Below, piece by piece: positions 35,164 through 44,556 of a DNA stretch of 59,965 bases. Position 1 is the first letter of the stretch; the number at the start of each line of letters is the position of its first letter. The position numbers were made by a program, and so were the translations under genes. The notes under the pieces are model-generated. The model made no database searches. It was not told where the DNA came from and saw only the letters and a list, made by a program, of their open reading frames with translations. This stretch comes from Algoriphagus faecimaris (GTDB lineage Bacteria; Bacteroidota; Bacteroidia; Cytophagales; Cyclobacteriaceae), in contig NZ_FNAC01000030.1 in assembly GCF_900101705.1 (NCBI RefSeq), positions 1-59,965 on the forward strand, in the 5' to 3' direction.

Positions 35164-38100
35164 ATGAACAAAACGATACTTTCCATGCTACTATGCCTGC
35201 TAATCGGGTATAGTCATGCACAAAACGAGATTTTCAGCGGAACCGTGTTATCCGCAGAAGATGATAGTCCATTGCCCGGTGCCTTGATTACCATTGATCA
35301 GGACAAGGAGATGGCCATTGCAGATGAAAAAGGCAGCTTCCAGCTTAATCTTTCGAATGGCACTTACCAGTTGAGAATCTCCTATTTAGGGATGAAACCA
35401 ATGAGCCTAGAGCTGACCATCCCTTGGGAAGGCAGTACAGTGTTTAAATTGGAACCTGATGAATCCAATCTGGAAGAGGTCACGGTATTATCCACAGGTT
35501 ATCAGGATTTACCTTCAGAAAGAGCTACAGGATCCTTTGCATCCCTAGATAAGGAATTGATCGATAGAAGAGTCAGTTCCAATCTGGTCGACCGGCTGGA
35601 GGATGTTACACCCGGATTAATTTTGAACAGGGGGCAAACTACGGGAAACGATCAAATATCCATAAGGGGGAGGTCAACACTATTTGCCAATACGGCCCCC
35701 TTAATTATTGTTGACAACTTCCCCTATGATGGTCCTTTGGAAAGCATCAACCCCAATGATGTGGAAAGCATCACGGTTCTCAAGGATGCAGCTGCCGCCT
35801 CCATTTGGGGTGCCCGGGCAGGTAATGGTGTAATTGTGATTACCACGCGTTCCGGAACTGTGAGTTCTGCTCCAAAGGTTAGGCTGAACTCCAATATAAA
35901 TTTTATAGAAGAAAGGGACTTGTTTTATGTTCCGCAGATGAACATGGGAGATTTTGTGGATATCCAGCAGCAGTTATTTGAAAATAATTTCTACCGGTCC
36001 TCTGAAAACTCTCCTGCTAATCCCGCATTACCTCCATTGGTAGAAACCCTGATCCAACTTCGGGATGGAGCAATTGATCAGAATGAGGCAGACCGGAGAA
36101 TCGCCGGTTTTCGAAACAGTGATTTCAGAAATGATCTGGGGCGATACTATTACCGGGGAAGTTTAAATCAACAGCATAGCCTGTCAGTTCAGGGAGGTTC
36201 ACAGAAAAACACCTATTTCTTTAGCCTAGGCTATGATAAAAACCTGCAGGGAGTAGTTGGAAACGACAATGACCGCTGGACGCTTCAAGCCAAAAATTCA
36301 TGGAAATTCCTAAAGAACAAACTGACTTGGTCCGTTGGGGCCTACCTGTCCAAATCCGCCTCCCGAATTCGGACAGATGCACCTCAGGCAGACCCTTATA
36401 CCTCCCTTTCTGATGAGCTTGGAAACCCTGTACCCATTTTCTCCAACTTATCCGAGCGATTCTTGAACAATGCTCAATCCGACAACCCTGACTTATTGGA
36501 CTGGTACAATGTGCCTTTGAATGAAATCGGAATACTGGATCAGCGAAATGAGCGATGGGATGGGCGATTCCTTACAAGATTAAACTGGAATGTCGCCGAG
36601 GGGCTGAATGCCGAACTTTCTTATCAATACTGGACCAATCAGGGACAAAACCGAAACCGAAATCCACTGGAATCCTATTTTGTGCGGGATCTGATCAACA
36701 GGTTTTCCCAAATAGATGAGCAGGGAAGACTGACTCGTAATATTCCCCTGGGTGATGTGCTGGACTTGAGCACCAGCCGGAGCTATTCCCATACCCTCAG
36801 AGGGTTGATGAGATATCAGAAGCAGCTCAAACAGGACCATCAACTTAGCCTCCTGACAGGCTTTGAAATCCGTGATCTTCAATCTGAATTCAATGCTACC
36901 CGGTATTATGGATATAATGATGCACTGGGAACCAGTTCGGTGGTGGATTTGGTCAGCCGCTTTCCTTTGTATTCCAATTCCAGAAGTGAAACGACCATTC
37001 CACAGGGAAACAGCCATGGAGGAACGATTGACCGATTTATTTCATATTATGGCAATGCAGGATATACCTATCGCAACAAGTTGGATGTGACATTTAGTAT
37101 CCGAAAGGATCAATCCAATTTCTTCGGGGTGCGGAGTAATCAGCGTGGTGTCCCACTTTGGTCGGCCGGATTGGGATGGACTCTTTCAGAAGAAAATCTC
37201 TTCGGATTTCTAAACGGCACCTACCTAAAGCTGCGGGGAAGTTACGGGTTTAGCGGAAACCTGGACAGGAGTCTTTCGGGACAAATGACTGCCAGTTATT
37301 TCAATACCCGATCTTCTTCATTTATTCCCAATCTTCCGGTGGCCAATATCGTCAATCCACCTAACCCGTCCCTGAGCTGGGAGCGTGTAGGAACATGGAA
37401 TTTAGGCTTAGACTATGAGTCTCGATCGGGGGATTTTAGCCTTACCGGAGAAATTTTTGGAAAGAAAGGTATGGACCTTATAGGACCTTTTGGAGTCCCA
37501 GCTGCAACAGGGTTTATTGAGGTGACCGGAAACTTCGCAGAAACCTATACTTCTGGACTGGATATTATAGCCCGGAAGGACTGGATAAAAAATAAATTTA
37601 GATGGACCACCCATTTTTTTTATTCCCATGTGAAAGACCGGGTAAATAAAATGGATGTTGACCAAAGCGCCTCTGCACTGCTATCAGCTGCATTCAGTGC
37701 CAGACCTGTCCCCATAGAAGGAAATCCATTATTTTCCATTTATTCCTATGAATGGGCTGGTCTGAATCCGGATAATGGGAATCCCCAAGGTATAGTGGAC
37801 GGGGAACCCTCAGAAAATTATCGGGACATCATTACAGGGGCAAGCCCGGAAAACCTTGTTTTTCACGGACCTGCGAGACCAACCCATTTTGGTGCTATCC
37901 GAAATGATTTTACCTGGAAAGGCTTTCAGCTGTCGATCAATGTTTCCTACCGCTTGGGGTATTTTTATCGAAAGCGCTCGATAGACTACTTCTCCCTATT
38001 GCGGGGTCAAATTGGACATGGTGATTTTGAAAACCGATGGAGAGTGCCGGGAGATGAGGCAAATACTTACGTTCCATCCCTTCCTGAAAATGCAAATTCA

Positions 38101-38355
38101 CTTAGACACTTATTTTATTCCAATTCCGCTGCTTTAATATTCAAAGGGGACCACATCCGATTGCAGGATATCCGTCTGTCTTATCAACTGGATCGAAGCT
38201 CAAATTTATGGATGCCTTTTCAAAGAGCAGAAATCTATTCCTATGTGAACAATGTGGGGCTGCTTTGGAAAGCAAGTCCAGACGAATTGGATCCTGATTT
38301 TCAGACACAGGCTCCTTTGAGAAGTTTTGCCATCGGTCTTAGAATCGATTTTTAA
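35164..38355 (+). CDS. SusC/RagA-family transporter (second locus)
   Basis: The 1063-residue protein begins MNKTILSMLLCLLIGYSHAQ, a signal peptide, then has a carboxypeptidase-like domain (about 22-105), the plug region (VTVLSTGYQDLPSERATGSF, ISIRGRSTLFANTAPLIIVD) and the SusC signature VESITVLKDAAAASIWGARA. The barrel ends SFAIGLRIDF. It starts 2 bases after the TlpA-like gene, so these two and the downstream SusD form an operon. The plug motif STGYQDLPSERATGS occurs in the SusC type that is found with TlpA-like proteins, not with glycoside hydrolases. A peptide or small-molecule ligand is therefore more likely than a polysaccharide; this is inference. Confidence 0.94.
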   Translation: MNKTILSMLLCLLIGYSHAQNEIFSGTVLSAEDDSPLPGALITIDQDKEMAIADEKGSFQLNLSNGTYQLRISYLGMKPMSLELTIPWEGSTVFKLEPDESNLEEVTVLSTGYQDLPSERATGSFASLDKELIDRRVSSNLVDRLEDVTPGLILNRGQTTGNDQISIRGRSTLFANTAPLIIVDNFPYDGPLESINPNDVESITVLKDAAAASIWGARAGNGVIVITTRSGTVSSAPKVRLNSNINFIEERDLFYVPQMNMGDFVDIQQQLFENNFYRSSENSPANPALPPLVETLIQLRDGAIDQNEADRRIAGFRNSDFRNDLGRYYYRGSLNQQHSLSVQGGSQKNTYFFSLGYDKNLQGVVGNDNDRWTLQAKNSWKFLKNKLTWSVGAYLSKSASRIRTDAPQADPYTSLSDELGNPVPIFSNLSERFLNNAQSDNPDLLDWYNVPLNEIGILDQRNERWDGRFLTRLNWNVAEGLNAELSYQYWTNQGQNRNRNPLESYFVRDLINRFSQIDEQGRLTRNIPLGDVLDLSTSRSYSHTLRGLMRYQKQLKQDHQLSLLTGFEIRDLQSEFNATRYYGYNDALGTSSVVDLVSRFPLYSNSRSETTIPQGNSHGGTIDRFISYYGNAGYTYRNKLDVTFSIRKDQSNFFGVRSNQRGVPLWSAGLGWTLSEENLFGFLNGTYLKLRGSYGFSGNLDRSLSGQMTASYFNTRSSSFIPNLPVANIVNPPNPSLSWERVGTWNLGLDYESRSGDFSLTGEIFGKKGMDLIGPFGVPAATGFIEVTGNFAETYTSGLDIIARKDWIKNKFRWTTHFFYSHVKDRVNKMDVDQSASALLSAAFSARPVPIEGNPLFSIYSYEWAGLNPDNGNPQGIVDGEPSENYRDIITGASPENLVFHGPARPTHFGAIRNDFTWKGFQLSINVSYRLGYFYRKRSIDYFSLLRGQIGHGDFENRWRVPGDEANTYVPSLPENANSLRHLFYSNSAALIFKGDHIRLQDIRLSYQLDRSSNLWMPFQRAEIYSYVNNVGLLWKASPDELDPDFQTQAPLRSFAIGLRIDF

Positions 38356-38472
38356 AATATAAAGGGGTAAAAGGAACTAGTCAATACGGTTTGATTATGG
38401 TTTTACCGAAATGTCTTTCCCGGCAGCAGACAAACTGCCACCCCAGTTTCTAAAACATTAATCCTATTAAAA

Positions 38473-39795
38473 ATGAAAAATAACATCATCTTAAATGCAG
38501 CATTGGCGTTTTTACTATTTAGTTCCTGCGAAGGCTTTCTGGATGAAAAACCCGATAAATCCATCTTGGTCCCTGAATTAGCGGCTGAATTTGATGCTCT
38601 AATTGACAATTTTGACGCTGTTAACTATTCACCTGTAATTCCATTTATCTATTCGGACGACTATTATGCCGACCCTTCAGGATATCAGCGATTTAATCCT
38701 TGGCAGCAAAATGCTTATCAATGGGATATTGATCCTTTTTTGCCAACAGAAATCCCTCTTGACTATACCCTTATGTATCAGACTATTTTCAAAGCCAATG
38801 TATTGGTTGACGCAGTAAAGTCCAATCAGGAGTGGTCATCGGCCGATAAAAACAGACTGCTGGGAAAAGCACTGTTTTGGAGGGCAAAATCTTATTTTGA
38901 ATTGGCCGTGTTGCACCTGCCAATTCCAGGGCTACAAGAAGTAGAAGGAACCTTTGAATTGCCACTTTCCTTATCGCCGGATTTAGATGAAGAGTATGTC
39001 TGGGAGGGTGCAGAAACCCTGTTTGGACAAATCTTAAATGACCTTGAATCTTCTCTCCCTTTATTGCCGGAATTAACAGATTTGCCAACACAGCCATCCA
39101 GAAATTCCGCTTTGGCATTAATGGCCAGAATTTCACTTTACCTCGGAAAATTTGAAGAAGCCCAATCCTTTGCTCAGCAAGTAATTAGCAGTGGGGTAGA
39201 GCTTTTGGACTATAGGGAATTGGATATGTCCCAAACCTATCCTATTCCGCTATTTAACCCAGAGACTATTTTGTTTACCTGGATGGCACCTCAGGGGGTT
39301 ATTTCTGGACCAAATGTAGCCAGAGTAGATTCTCTGTTGTTAGCCCAATTTGATTCCATGGATTTAAGGAAAGAATTGTTTGATTTTGTGAATGAACAGG
39401 AGGCAAGATTCAGGGGAAGTTATACCGGGAACTTTGATATATTCACAGGTATCGCTTTCGATGAAATTTTGCTCATTCATGCAGAAGCTTCCGAGAGACT
39501 GGGAAATTCAAGCACTGCACTAAGATCCTTAAACAGATTGCTGGAAAAAAGAATCTTGGATTTTCAGGAATTGGAGCAAAATGATGTGAATAATTTACTC
39601 GAAAGAATACTTGAAGAACGGAGAAAATCATTGGTTTTTAGAGGTCAGCGATGGGCTGACATGAAAAGGTTGGCCTATGTGGATGGTAGAGACTTTGGGA
39701 CTGAGCGGCTTCAGGATGGAGAAACTGTGGAATTTAGCGGAAACTTGGAGCACTATCAAATGCGTATTCCTCAACGGGAACTGGATTTTAAATAG
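38473..39795 (+). CDS. SusD/RagB-family lipoprotein (second locus)
   Basis: The 440-residue protein has a lipobox in LFSSCEGFLDEKPDKSILVP. Helical segments follow with ARISLYLGKFEEAQSFAQQV, then the C-terminal block FDEILLIHAEASERLGN and RILEERRKSLVFRGQRWADMKRL, ending at a stop shortly after MRIPQRELDFK. It is shorter than the first SusD (575 residues) and lies 117 bases after SusC. It is the surface partner of the SusC transporter. A terminator-like hairpin follows, with the T run facing the opposite strand. Confidence 0.93.
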   Translation: MKNNIILNAALAFLLFSSCEGFLDEKPDKSILVPELAAEFDALIDNFDAVNYSPVIPFIYSDDYYADPSGYQRFNPWQQNAYQWDIDPFLPTEIPLDYTLMYQTIFKANVLVDAVKSNQEWSSADKNRLLGKALFWRAKSYFELAVLHLPIPGLQEVEGTFELPLSLSPDLDEEYVWEGAETLFGQILNDLESSLPLLPELTDLPTQPSRNSALALMARISLYLGKFEEAQSFAQQVISSGVELLDYRELDMSQTYPIPLFNPETILFTWMAPQGVISGPNVARVDSLLLAQFDSMDLRKELFDFVNEQEARFRGSYTGNFDIFTGIAFDEILLIHAEASERLGNSSTALRSLNRLLEKRILDFQELEQNDVNNLLERILEERRKSLVFRGQRWADMKRLAYVDGRDFGTERLQDGETVEFSGNLEHYQMRIPQRELDFK

Positions 39796-39800
39796 GGAAA

Positions 39801-39825
39801 AAAATGGCCGGATTTGCACCGGCCA
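39801..39825 (-). terminator. Terminator of the DUF6520-MauE unit
   Basis: The stem TGGCCGG / CCGGCCA with a 7-base loop is followed on the minus strand by a run of 7 T (39798-39804 as A on plus). It sits between the convergent susD-like and DUF6520 genes. Confidence 0.85.
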
Positions 39826-39858
39826 TTACCTGTTTGATTCAAGGATCAAACTTCATAA

Positions 39859-40146
39859 CTATTGCGCCAGCTCCAAATTATCTGGATCATTGACTACAAA
39901 AACCCGATCAGTTTCTCCAGAAATCGGGGATCCCATTCCAAAAGGCTGATCAAACAGACAGTCTTTTGTTGGGTCTGTATTACACTCATAGGTATCAGGC
40001 CCGGGATCAGTGTTAGTTACGTCATACCAGATGCCGTTTTCCTCCCCAAATTCCCCTGTGAGGGTTTGAGGAGAAGTAAATGCAACAGCCGCAAACGCCG
40101 CCAACACAAAAGCTAGCAACGGAAGTTTACTCATCAGTTTATTCAT
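39859..40146 (-). CDS. DUF6520-family small secreted protein
   Basis: The start at MNKLMSKLPLL (40146) gives 95 residues; an ATG at 40152 gives 97. The first half is a signal sequence (LPLLAFVLAAFAAVAF), so the ~70-residue remainder is exported. The mature part is acidic and has exactly two Cys, in YECNTDPTKDCLF, likely forming a disulfide. This matches the small DUF6520 proteins found in Bacteroidota beside SusCD-TlpA and MauE genes. It is oriented like mauE and could share its transcript across 560 bases of repeat-rich DNA. A substrate or partner of the MauE/TlpA redox proteins is the most natural guess. Confidence 0.75.
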   Translation of the reverse strand: MNKLMSKLPLLAFVLAAFAAVAFTSPQTLTGEFGEENGIWYDVTNTDPGPDTYECNTDPTKDCLFDQPFGMGSPISGETDRVFVVNDPDNLELAQ

Positions 40147-40152
40147 AATCAT

Positions 40153-40707
40153 GCGCCCTTTTTTAACAGATCAAAAAGAGCGAAACCGTTTGGGGTTCCT
40201 TCGGAAAGCAACTAATCCTGCTTCCCTGGGAACGTGGTTAAAGCGCCTACTCTGTTTCAAGGGTTTTCGGCTTCCCCCTTTGGGTTCATCGGTTTTGGCT
40301 TGCTTCTCACCCAAGCCATCGAGAAGAATGAACCCATTCATTTCTAATCTCATTTTTTGCAGCCTAAGCTCACAACTTCAGGCTGCCGGGCCAGTTCCAG
40401 CACTGGCCCTTTTTTTAATCCTAATCGTTGAGGTCTTCGTCCCCGAAGCCTATTGGTCTGATTCACATTCCATACAGCGGGAAAGCAGACCTCGAAGGTT
40501 TTTATGTCAACTATCCAGGCAGGCTCGGTCCTCCCTTTTCTCTTTTCCCTGTTCCCTGTTCCCTCTTCCCTCAATCACTATTCGCCTGTTCCCTGACCTT
40601 TGACCTGGTTCAAATCTTCAGATTTATCTGCCGTAGGTAGACTCGTTCCTAATATTCCCTACCTGGCGTATCTTTTTAACCTCCAATCTTCCAAACCTCC
40701 TATCTTC
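40153..40707. other. Gene-poor stretch between DUF6520 and mauE
   Basis: This contains a strong hairpin with a T run on the plus strand (GGGCCAG 40388-40394 with CTGGCCC 40403-40409, then T7), although no gene lies to its left on that strand. It also has a CCCTGTT microsatellite near 40546-40570 and GC-rich palindromic words. Long frames in several phases (for example 40151-40603 plus) have poor composition and were not accepted. Confidence 0.5.
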
Positions 40708-41124
40708 CTAACTTCCCACCTCTCTACTTCTCAACCCATACACCGCCAGTCCAATCAATCCCAAATTCAAGAAAAAATGCTCCGCCCATCCCAGGCTTTC
40801 GATGATCCCCGCACAATTGCAGGGAACCCTAGGAAATGCTCCCACCCAAATCAATCCCACATAGGTGATGAATACTGTCAGAACCAACAAACTACCGAGG
40901 TATCCCCACCACCGAGTGGCTGAAAAGAGTAGGAGCAGGGCGATCAACAACTCAACTCCAGGTACCATATAAGCCAGTACCTCCGCTAACTCCCCCGGAA
41001 AGGTCTGATTATGAAATGCCTTTCGGCTGGACTCAAAGCGGATGATTTTTTCAAACCCAGGGAAAGCCCATACAATCACCAAGATTGATCTCACTATACC
41101 TTCTTTGATCCCATTGATTGCCAT
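40708..41124 (-). CDS. MauE/DoxX-family redox-associated membrane protein
   Basis: The 138-residue protein has four membrane segments (about residues 8-25, 47-65, 70-92 and 110-130). The family signature is VPCNCAGIIESLGWAEHFFLNLG, with a Cys-Asn-Cys motif at the third to fourth helix junction. MauE relatives support disulfide formation or electron transfer at the inner membrane. The gene faces away from the LytS/LytTR pair and has a triple direct-repeat operator about 60 bases upstream. Together with DUF6520 it forms a minus-strand unit that meets the susD gene tail to tail. Confidence 0.88.
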   Translation of the reverse strand: MAINGIKEGIVRSILVIVWAFPGFEKIIRFESSRKAFHNQTFPGELAEVLAYMVPGVELLIALLLLFSATRWWGYLGSLLVLTVFITYVGLIWVGAFPRVPCNCAGIIESLGWAEHFFLNLGLIGLAVYGLRSREVGS

Positions 41125-41186
41125 TTTAATTTGCTCTTGTTAGTGAATTAAAGTTCTAAACTCTTCACCCTAAAAAGCAAGAAAAT

Positions 41187-41240
41187 GGTACAGTTAACAC
41201 GATATAGGTATAACTTACCTTCCCAAGGGTGTAATTGACC
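41187..41240 (-). promoter_or_regulatory. Triple direct-repeat operator upstream of mauE
   Basis: On the plus strand, GGTACAGTTAAC (41187-41198), GGTATAACTTACC (41207-41219) and GGTGTAATTGACC (41228-41240) repeat every 20-21 bases, two turns of the helix. LytTR regulators typically bind direct repeats with this spacing, and ACAGTTAAC differs from the known LytTR consensus at one position. The site lies 62 bases before the mauE start. Confidence 0.7.
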
Positions 41241-41592
41241 AAATGGGAGTCAGTTTGTCAGTCTAGTCTATTCAAAGCAGCAATCAGCCTGCTTTATGGC
41301 CTAGGTCTTTTGATTTGGCCCTTGTCCACCCCCTCTTCGGAATTTGAAATTCCGAGGTATTTTAATGGAATTTACGATAGCTATTAGGTGAATTCTGAAA
41401 ATCACCATTCCTGTTTTTCATTAGGGTCAAAAATGCAGCTAGCGAAACCCATTTAGCTTTTTTTTATCCGGTGAAGAACTTTACCAAAGCACGAAATTTC
41501 AGAATTACCACCCACATTCTATTGTTTTCTTTCCATATTCTTAAATCTTGCCAGCCTCCTTCATAAAAAAAAATCTAAAAAACCAAGAAAAT
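41241..41592. other. Gene-free stretch with one palindromic REP-like word
   Basis: The palindrome TCGGAATTT-g-AAATTCCGA (41337-41355) is related to those at 44606 and 59587. Only very short frames (under 20 codons) occur on the minus strand downstream of the second operator. None is convincing. Confidence 0.55.
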
Positions 41593-41625
41593 GGTATAAC
41601 TAACCTAAATATGGCATAATTAACC
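41593..41625 (-). promoter_or_regulatory. Second direct-repeat operator
   Basis: GGTATAACTAACC (41593-41605) and GGCATAATTAACC (41613-41625) are 20 bases apart. The left flank (CAAGAAAATGGTA) matches the flank of the mauE operator, so this looks like a duplication of it. No gene lies close downstream on the minus strand. Confidence 0.65.
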
Positions 41626-42103
41626 CTCTACAAGGAATATTTGGATAAGGTCCAATCCTTTCATGGGAGATTGCTTGAGAAATTCATGTATTCCATATTC
41701 TGATCATTCACCAACAGAAAAGTAAAGACATCAAATTGCCTATCAGTTTGAATTTTCAATTTGAAAGCCATGGCCATTCACCAGGCCCTGCAACTGAAAG
41801 TCGGGAGCCTAGAAATCGAATAATCTGTCATTTGAATACAAAGCAGAATAAGCTTATAAAATCATAAAAATAAATATCATACATGATTCTATTATTTGAA
41901 TTTGATCATCGATAAGTGACCATTGGTACCTGAAAATTGAACATTTATCCCCTAAAATTTTCACTTTTCCTAATAAAAGTTTGACTAACAATTGTTTATT
42001 GGTATATTAGTTCTGTTGCAACAAGTTTCTTTTTCGAAAAAGTGATATCGGTAACAGCCTTTTGCTGTACGAATTGGCTGTTTATGTTCAATTGTGAATA
42101 AAC
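41626..42103. other. Gene-free region upstream of the HTH gene
   Basis: AT-rich with no gene. The only clear site is the promoter-like pair at 41980-42010, listed separately. Confidence 0.5.
41980..42010 (+). promoter_or_regulatory. Bacteroidota-type promoter for the small HTH gene
   Basis: TTTG (41980-41983), 19 bases, then TATATTAG (42003-42010). Spacing matches the consensus and the -7 element differs at one position. It gives a leader of about 90 bases before the start at 42104. Confidence 0.5.
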
Positions 42104-42331
42104 ATGAAGCTGGATTGCAGAATTATCATCTATGCTCAGGATATCATGAAATTTACGGGGAGAAGTAGGTCATATGCCTACAAATCCCTCAATCAGGTGA
42201 AAACCTACTTCGGCAAGTCTAAAGGCAGCTTGGTAACCTTCCAAGAATTTGCTGACTTTCATGGTATTCGGGTTGAGGAGATAGAAAACATTTTGTTTGA
42301 GAATACCCCAAATAAAAAGGACCATCTTTAA
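42104..42331 (+). CDS. Small excisionase-like helix-turn-helix protein
   Basis: The 75-residue protein has a winged or excisionase-type HTH: IYAQDIMKFTGRSRSYAYKS followed by LNQVKTYFGKSKGSLVTFQE and FADFHGI. This is the layout of small Bacteroidota DNA-binding proteins that often accompany mobile or accessory loci. There is no signal or membrane segment. It lies 300 bases upstream of the kinase gene in the same direction and may be part of the same control circuit. No specific target can be inferred. Confidence 0.75.
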   Translation: MKLDCRIIIYAQDIMKFTGRSRSYAYKSLNQVKTYFGKSKGSLVTFQEFADFHGIRVEEIENILFENTPNKKDHL

Positions 42332-42630
42332 GATAGCCCTTCATCTGGAGTAATCTCCACCGGAATTACGATCCGGTATTTTGCTTTTAGCTTTTTGTGC
42401 CTGGAATCCGATTAGTCCCCTAAACTAACCCTTTCCAAAATTGTCCCTTGTTCAACAGGAGGGATCAGACCCGTGTGAAGGTGGTCAGGCACTCTCTGAA
42501 AAAACTGGTGGTAGTTTTCCCGGACTTTTCAGGTAGCCTTTCCTTAAGACTTACTCGTTTCGCAGATTGGAGCAGAGTAAGGCATTCATTGATAGATTGT
42601 TTATTGACCATAGTTTTTAATTTATGTGCC

Positions 42631-43701
42631 ATGGAAACTATTCAAATACCTCGAAACCAAAAAGAAATTGGTATAACTTACCCGAATTCGGGTATAATTA
42701 ACATTGACTCCTGGTTTTTAAAAAATCCTATTCTCGTTCTATTTATTCTTTGGACTACCTACCTTGTTTTGGATTTATTCACCACTTTTTTATTAGGGAT
42801 AAAAATAACCGATTGGAAAACACCCTCCTACAACTACCTAGTTAGCTTCTTGATCGTTTTTGTTTATTTCAAAATTCTGACATCCCCGTTCAAATTAGCA
42901 CAGATTTTTTTGATAAACCTCGCTCTGGTCCCTTGCATGATTCTGCTGTTTATTTATGCTAAATACCTCTTGTCACTTTACCCATCAGGGGAATTTTCAA
43001 ACCTATTTCATCTTGCTGTAATAGAAACCCTTAGAATTATTCAATTCCTTGGCGTAACCACGGCTTTCGTGATCCTTTTTCGGAAGTCGCAAACAAAAAT
43101 CAATTACCAGAAACTTCTCCTCAACCACTTTAACCTCAAACTGAGTCCTCACTTTACTTTAAATAATTTTACACTACTGGCTTCCCAAATTTCAGGATCC
43201 AACCCGAAATTTTTTCTGGATTTTCTGGAAATGACCAATTTGCTCCGATATAGCTTTAAGGATCCAACTCAGCCCAGCTTCTTGAAAGAAGAAATTATGG
43301 CAGTAAATCAGTATCTCTACTTTCAAAAAAAGCGATTTCCAAAAAGTAATATTCATACCTTGATTGACATTCCGGATAATGTTCTGTCCTACCAATTTTC
43401 CAAGCTCTGTTTACTCACTTTTATTGAGAATATTTTTAATCACGGTAATTATACAGACTTAAAGCAGCCTTGCTATATCATAATAACCGCTAAACAAAAT
43501 GGGGATTTTTTTCAGCTGATATTTTCCATCTATAATAAAATCGCTGCTGAAAAGGATTTGCCCCATACCGGTACTGGATCTGAGACGGCCTTTCAAATCT
43601 TGACACATGACTTTGGAAAGAATTTGTTTTTTTGCCAAAATAAGTCTGAAGAAGACTTTTCTCTTCTTATGGTAATTCAATTTGGAAACCAATATCAATG
43701 A
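42631..43701 (+). CDS. LytS-like sensor kinase of the redox/LanB cluster
   Basis: The ATG at 42631 (METIQIPRNQKEIG) gives 356 residues; the frame is open upstream but unlikely to be coding. Four to five hydrophobic segments (about 32-57, 68-86, 90-114 and 128-150) precede the His_kinase core with His174 in KLSPHFTLNNFTLL, an N-box in FIENIFNHG and a poor G-box (GTGSETAFQIL, lacking the usual GL-N). A direct-repeat operator (42670-42703) lies inside its first codons, suggesting autoregulation or a start further downstream. The response regulator follows after 69 bases. Confidence 0.82.
   Translation: METIQIPRNQKEIGITYPNSGIINIDSWFLKNPILVLFILWTTYLVLDLFTTFLLGIKITDWKTPSYNYLVSFLIVFVYFKILTSPFKLAQIFLINLALVPCMILLFIYAKYLLSLYPSGEFSNLFHLAVIETLRIIQFLGVTTAFVILFRKSQTKINYQKLLLNHFNLKLSPHFTLNNFTLLASQISGSNPKFFLDFLEMTNLLRYSFKDPTQPSFLKEEIMAVNQYLYFQKKRFPKSNIHTLIDIPDNVLSYQFSKLCLLTFIENIFNHGNYTDLKQPCYIIITAKQNGDFFQLIFSIYNKIAAEKDLPHTGTGSETAFQILTHDFGKNLFFCQNKSEEDFSLLMVIQFGNQYQ
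42670..42703 (+). promoter_or_regulatory. Direct-repeat operator within the 5' end of the kinase gene
   Basis: GGTATAACTTACC (42670-42682) and GGTATAATTAACA (42691-42703) are 21 bases apart and nearly identical to those upstream of mauE. It is in the early coding region if the ATG at 42631 is used. Confidence 0.65.
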
Positions 43702-43770
43702 TTTGCCAGCAAGGAATAATTTCAAACGCCTTCTCCCTAAAGCAATTGTAAGTTTTATTAATCCGAAAAT

Positions 43771-44556
43771 ATGAAACCTAAATTCCTAAAAAAATTGTAC
43801 CGAGTAGGGTTGATTGATGACGAGGAACACCCTTTAAAAGTCCTTTCCAACTTAATTGGCATGACTGAAAGATACAAGGTTTCGTTTACTGCCACTGAAC
43901 CTATGATAGGATTGGAAAAAATCCTGAGGGGAGAGGCAGATATTCTTATTACAGATATCAGAATGGACCAAATTGGAGGATTGGAGATTTCCAGAAAATT
44001 AATGGAAACAGGAATTCCTGTAATTTTCTGCTCAGGGTATAGGGAATATGCAATTGATGCATTTAGAGTAAAGGCGATGGATTTTATTGAAAAACCACCT
44101 ATTTACAGTTTAGTTTGTGAAGCCCTGGACAAAGCAGCTGAAAAATTCGATGATTATTCCATCACAAAGGGCTATTGTCTCAATGAGGTGATTTTTTTAA
44201 AAACCAAATTAGGTCCCCAAAAAAAAGCCCTTAAACCCTTACAGATTTTGTATATCGAACAAAAAGCCAAAGTAAGTCAAATTGTAATGGAGGATGGAGA
44301 AATAATAGAACACCCTAGTTCATTTAAGGAATTACTCGGCCAACTTCCCTTTCCCTATATCATGAGGGTTCACCATTCCTATGCGATAAATCTTCGCAAA
44401 ATCAAGATTGTCAATCCCAAAGAATGTCAATTGGTTTCCGGTGAAATTGTACCCATTAGTAGATCTTACAAAATGAACCTAGATACCTTTATCGAAAGCA
44501 ACCTACTTAACTTAGGAAGAACTTTAACTTCAGATCAGAGTGATCAAAATTCTTGA
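43771..44556 (+). CDS. LytTR-family response regulator of the redox/LanB cluster
   Basis: The 261-residue protein has a receiver domain (about 10-125) with the acidic pair in GLIDDEEHPLKVL, phosphoacceptor Asp62 in ILITDIRMDQIGG and the conserved Lys in MDFIEKPP. The LytTR DNA-binding domain (about 150-245) carries YIMRVHHSYAINLRKIKIV and EIVPISRSYKMNLD. It should be activated by the kinase just upstream (69 bases). LytTR domains bind direct repeats with about two-turn spacing, the spacing of the four repeat sites in this region, so it is the best candidate to control mauE, lanB and its own kinase. Confidence 0.93.
   Translation: MKPKFLKKLYRVGLIDDEEHPLKVLSNLIGMTERYKVSFTATEPMIGLEKILRGEADILITDIRMDQIGGLEISRKLMETGIPVIFCSGYREYAIDAFRVKAMDFIEKPPIYSLVCEALDKAAEKFDDYSITKGYCLNEVIFLKTKLGPQKKALKPLQILYIEQKAKVSQIVMEDGEIIEHPSSFKELLGQLPFPYIMRVHHSYAINLRKIKIVNPKECQLVSGEIVPISRSYKMNLDTFIESNLLNLGRTLTSDQSDQNS

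Noticed and set aside
40171..40574. Two minus-strand frames (60 and 74 codons) between DUF6520 and mauE as possible peptide precursors
   Set aside because: They start within or read through repeat words and the terminator; they are very basic, without Cys pattern or leader. Not convincing as RiPP precursors.
40151..40603. 150-codon frame opposite the DUF6520-mauE gap
   Set aside because: Overlaps a terminator hairpin and a CCCTGTT microsatellite; amino-acid make-up is that of non-coding DNA (runs of Ser, Pro, Leu, Arg).
41241..41592. Short minus-strand frames under the second operator (41593), searched as possible regulated peptides
   Set aside because: The longest are under 20 codons; nothing resembles a precursor.
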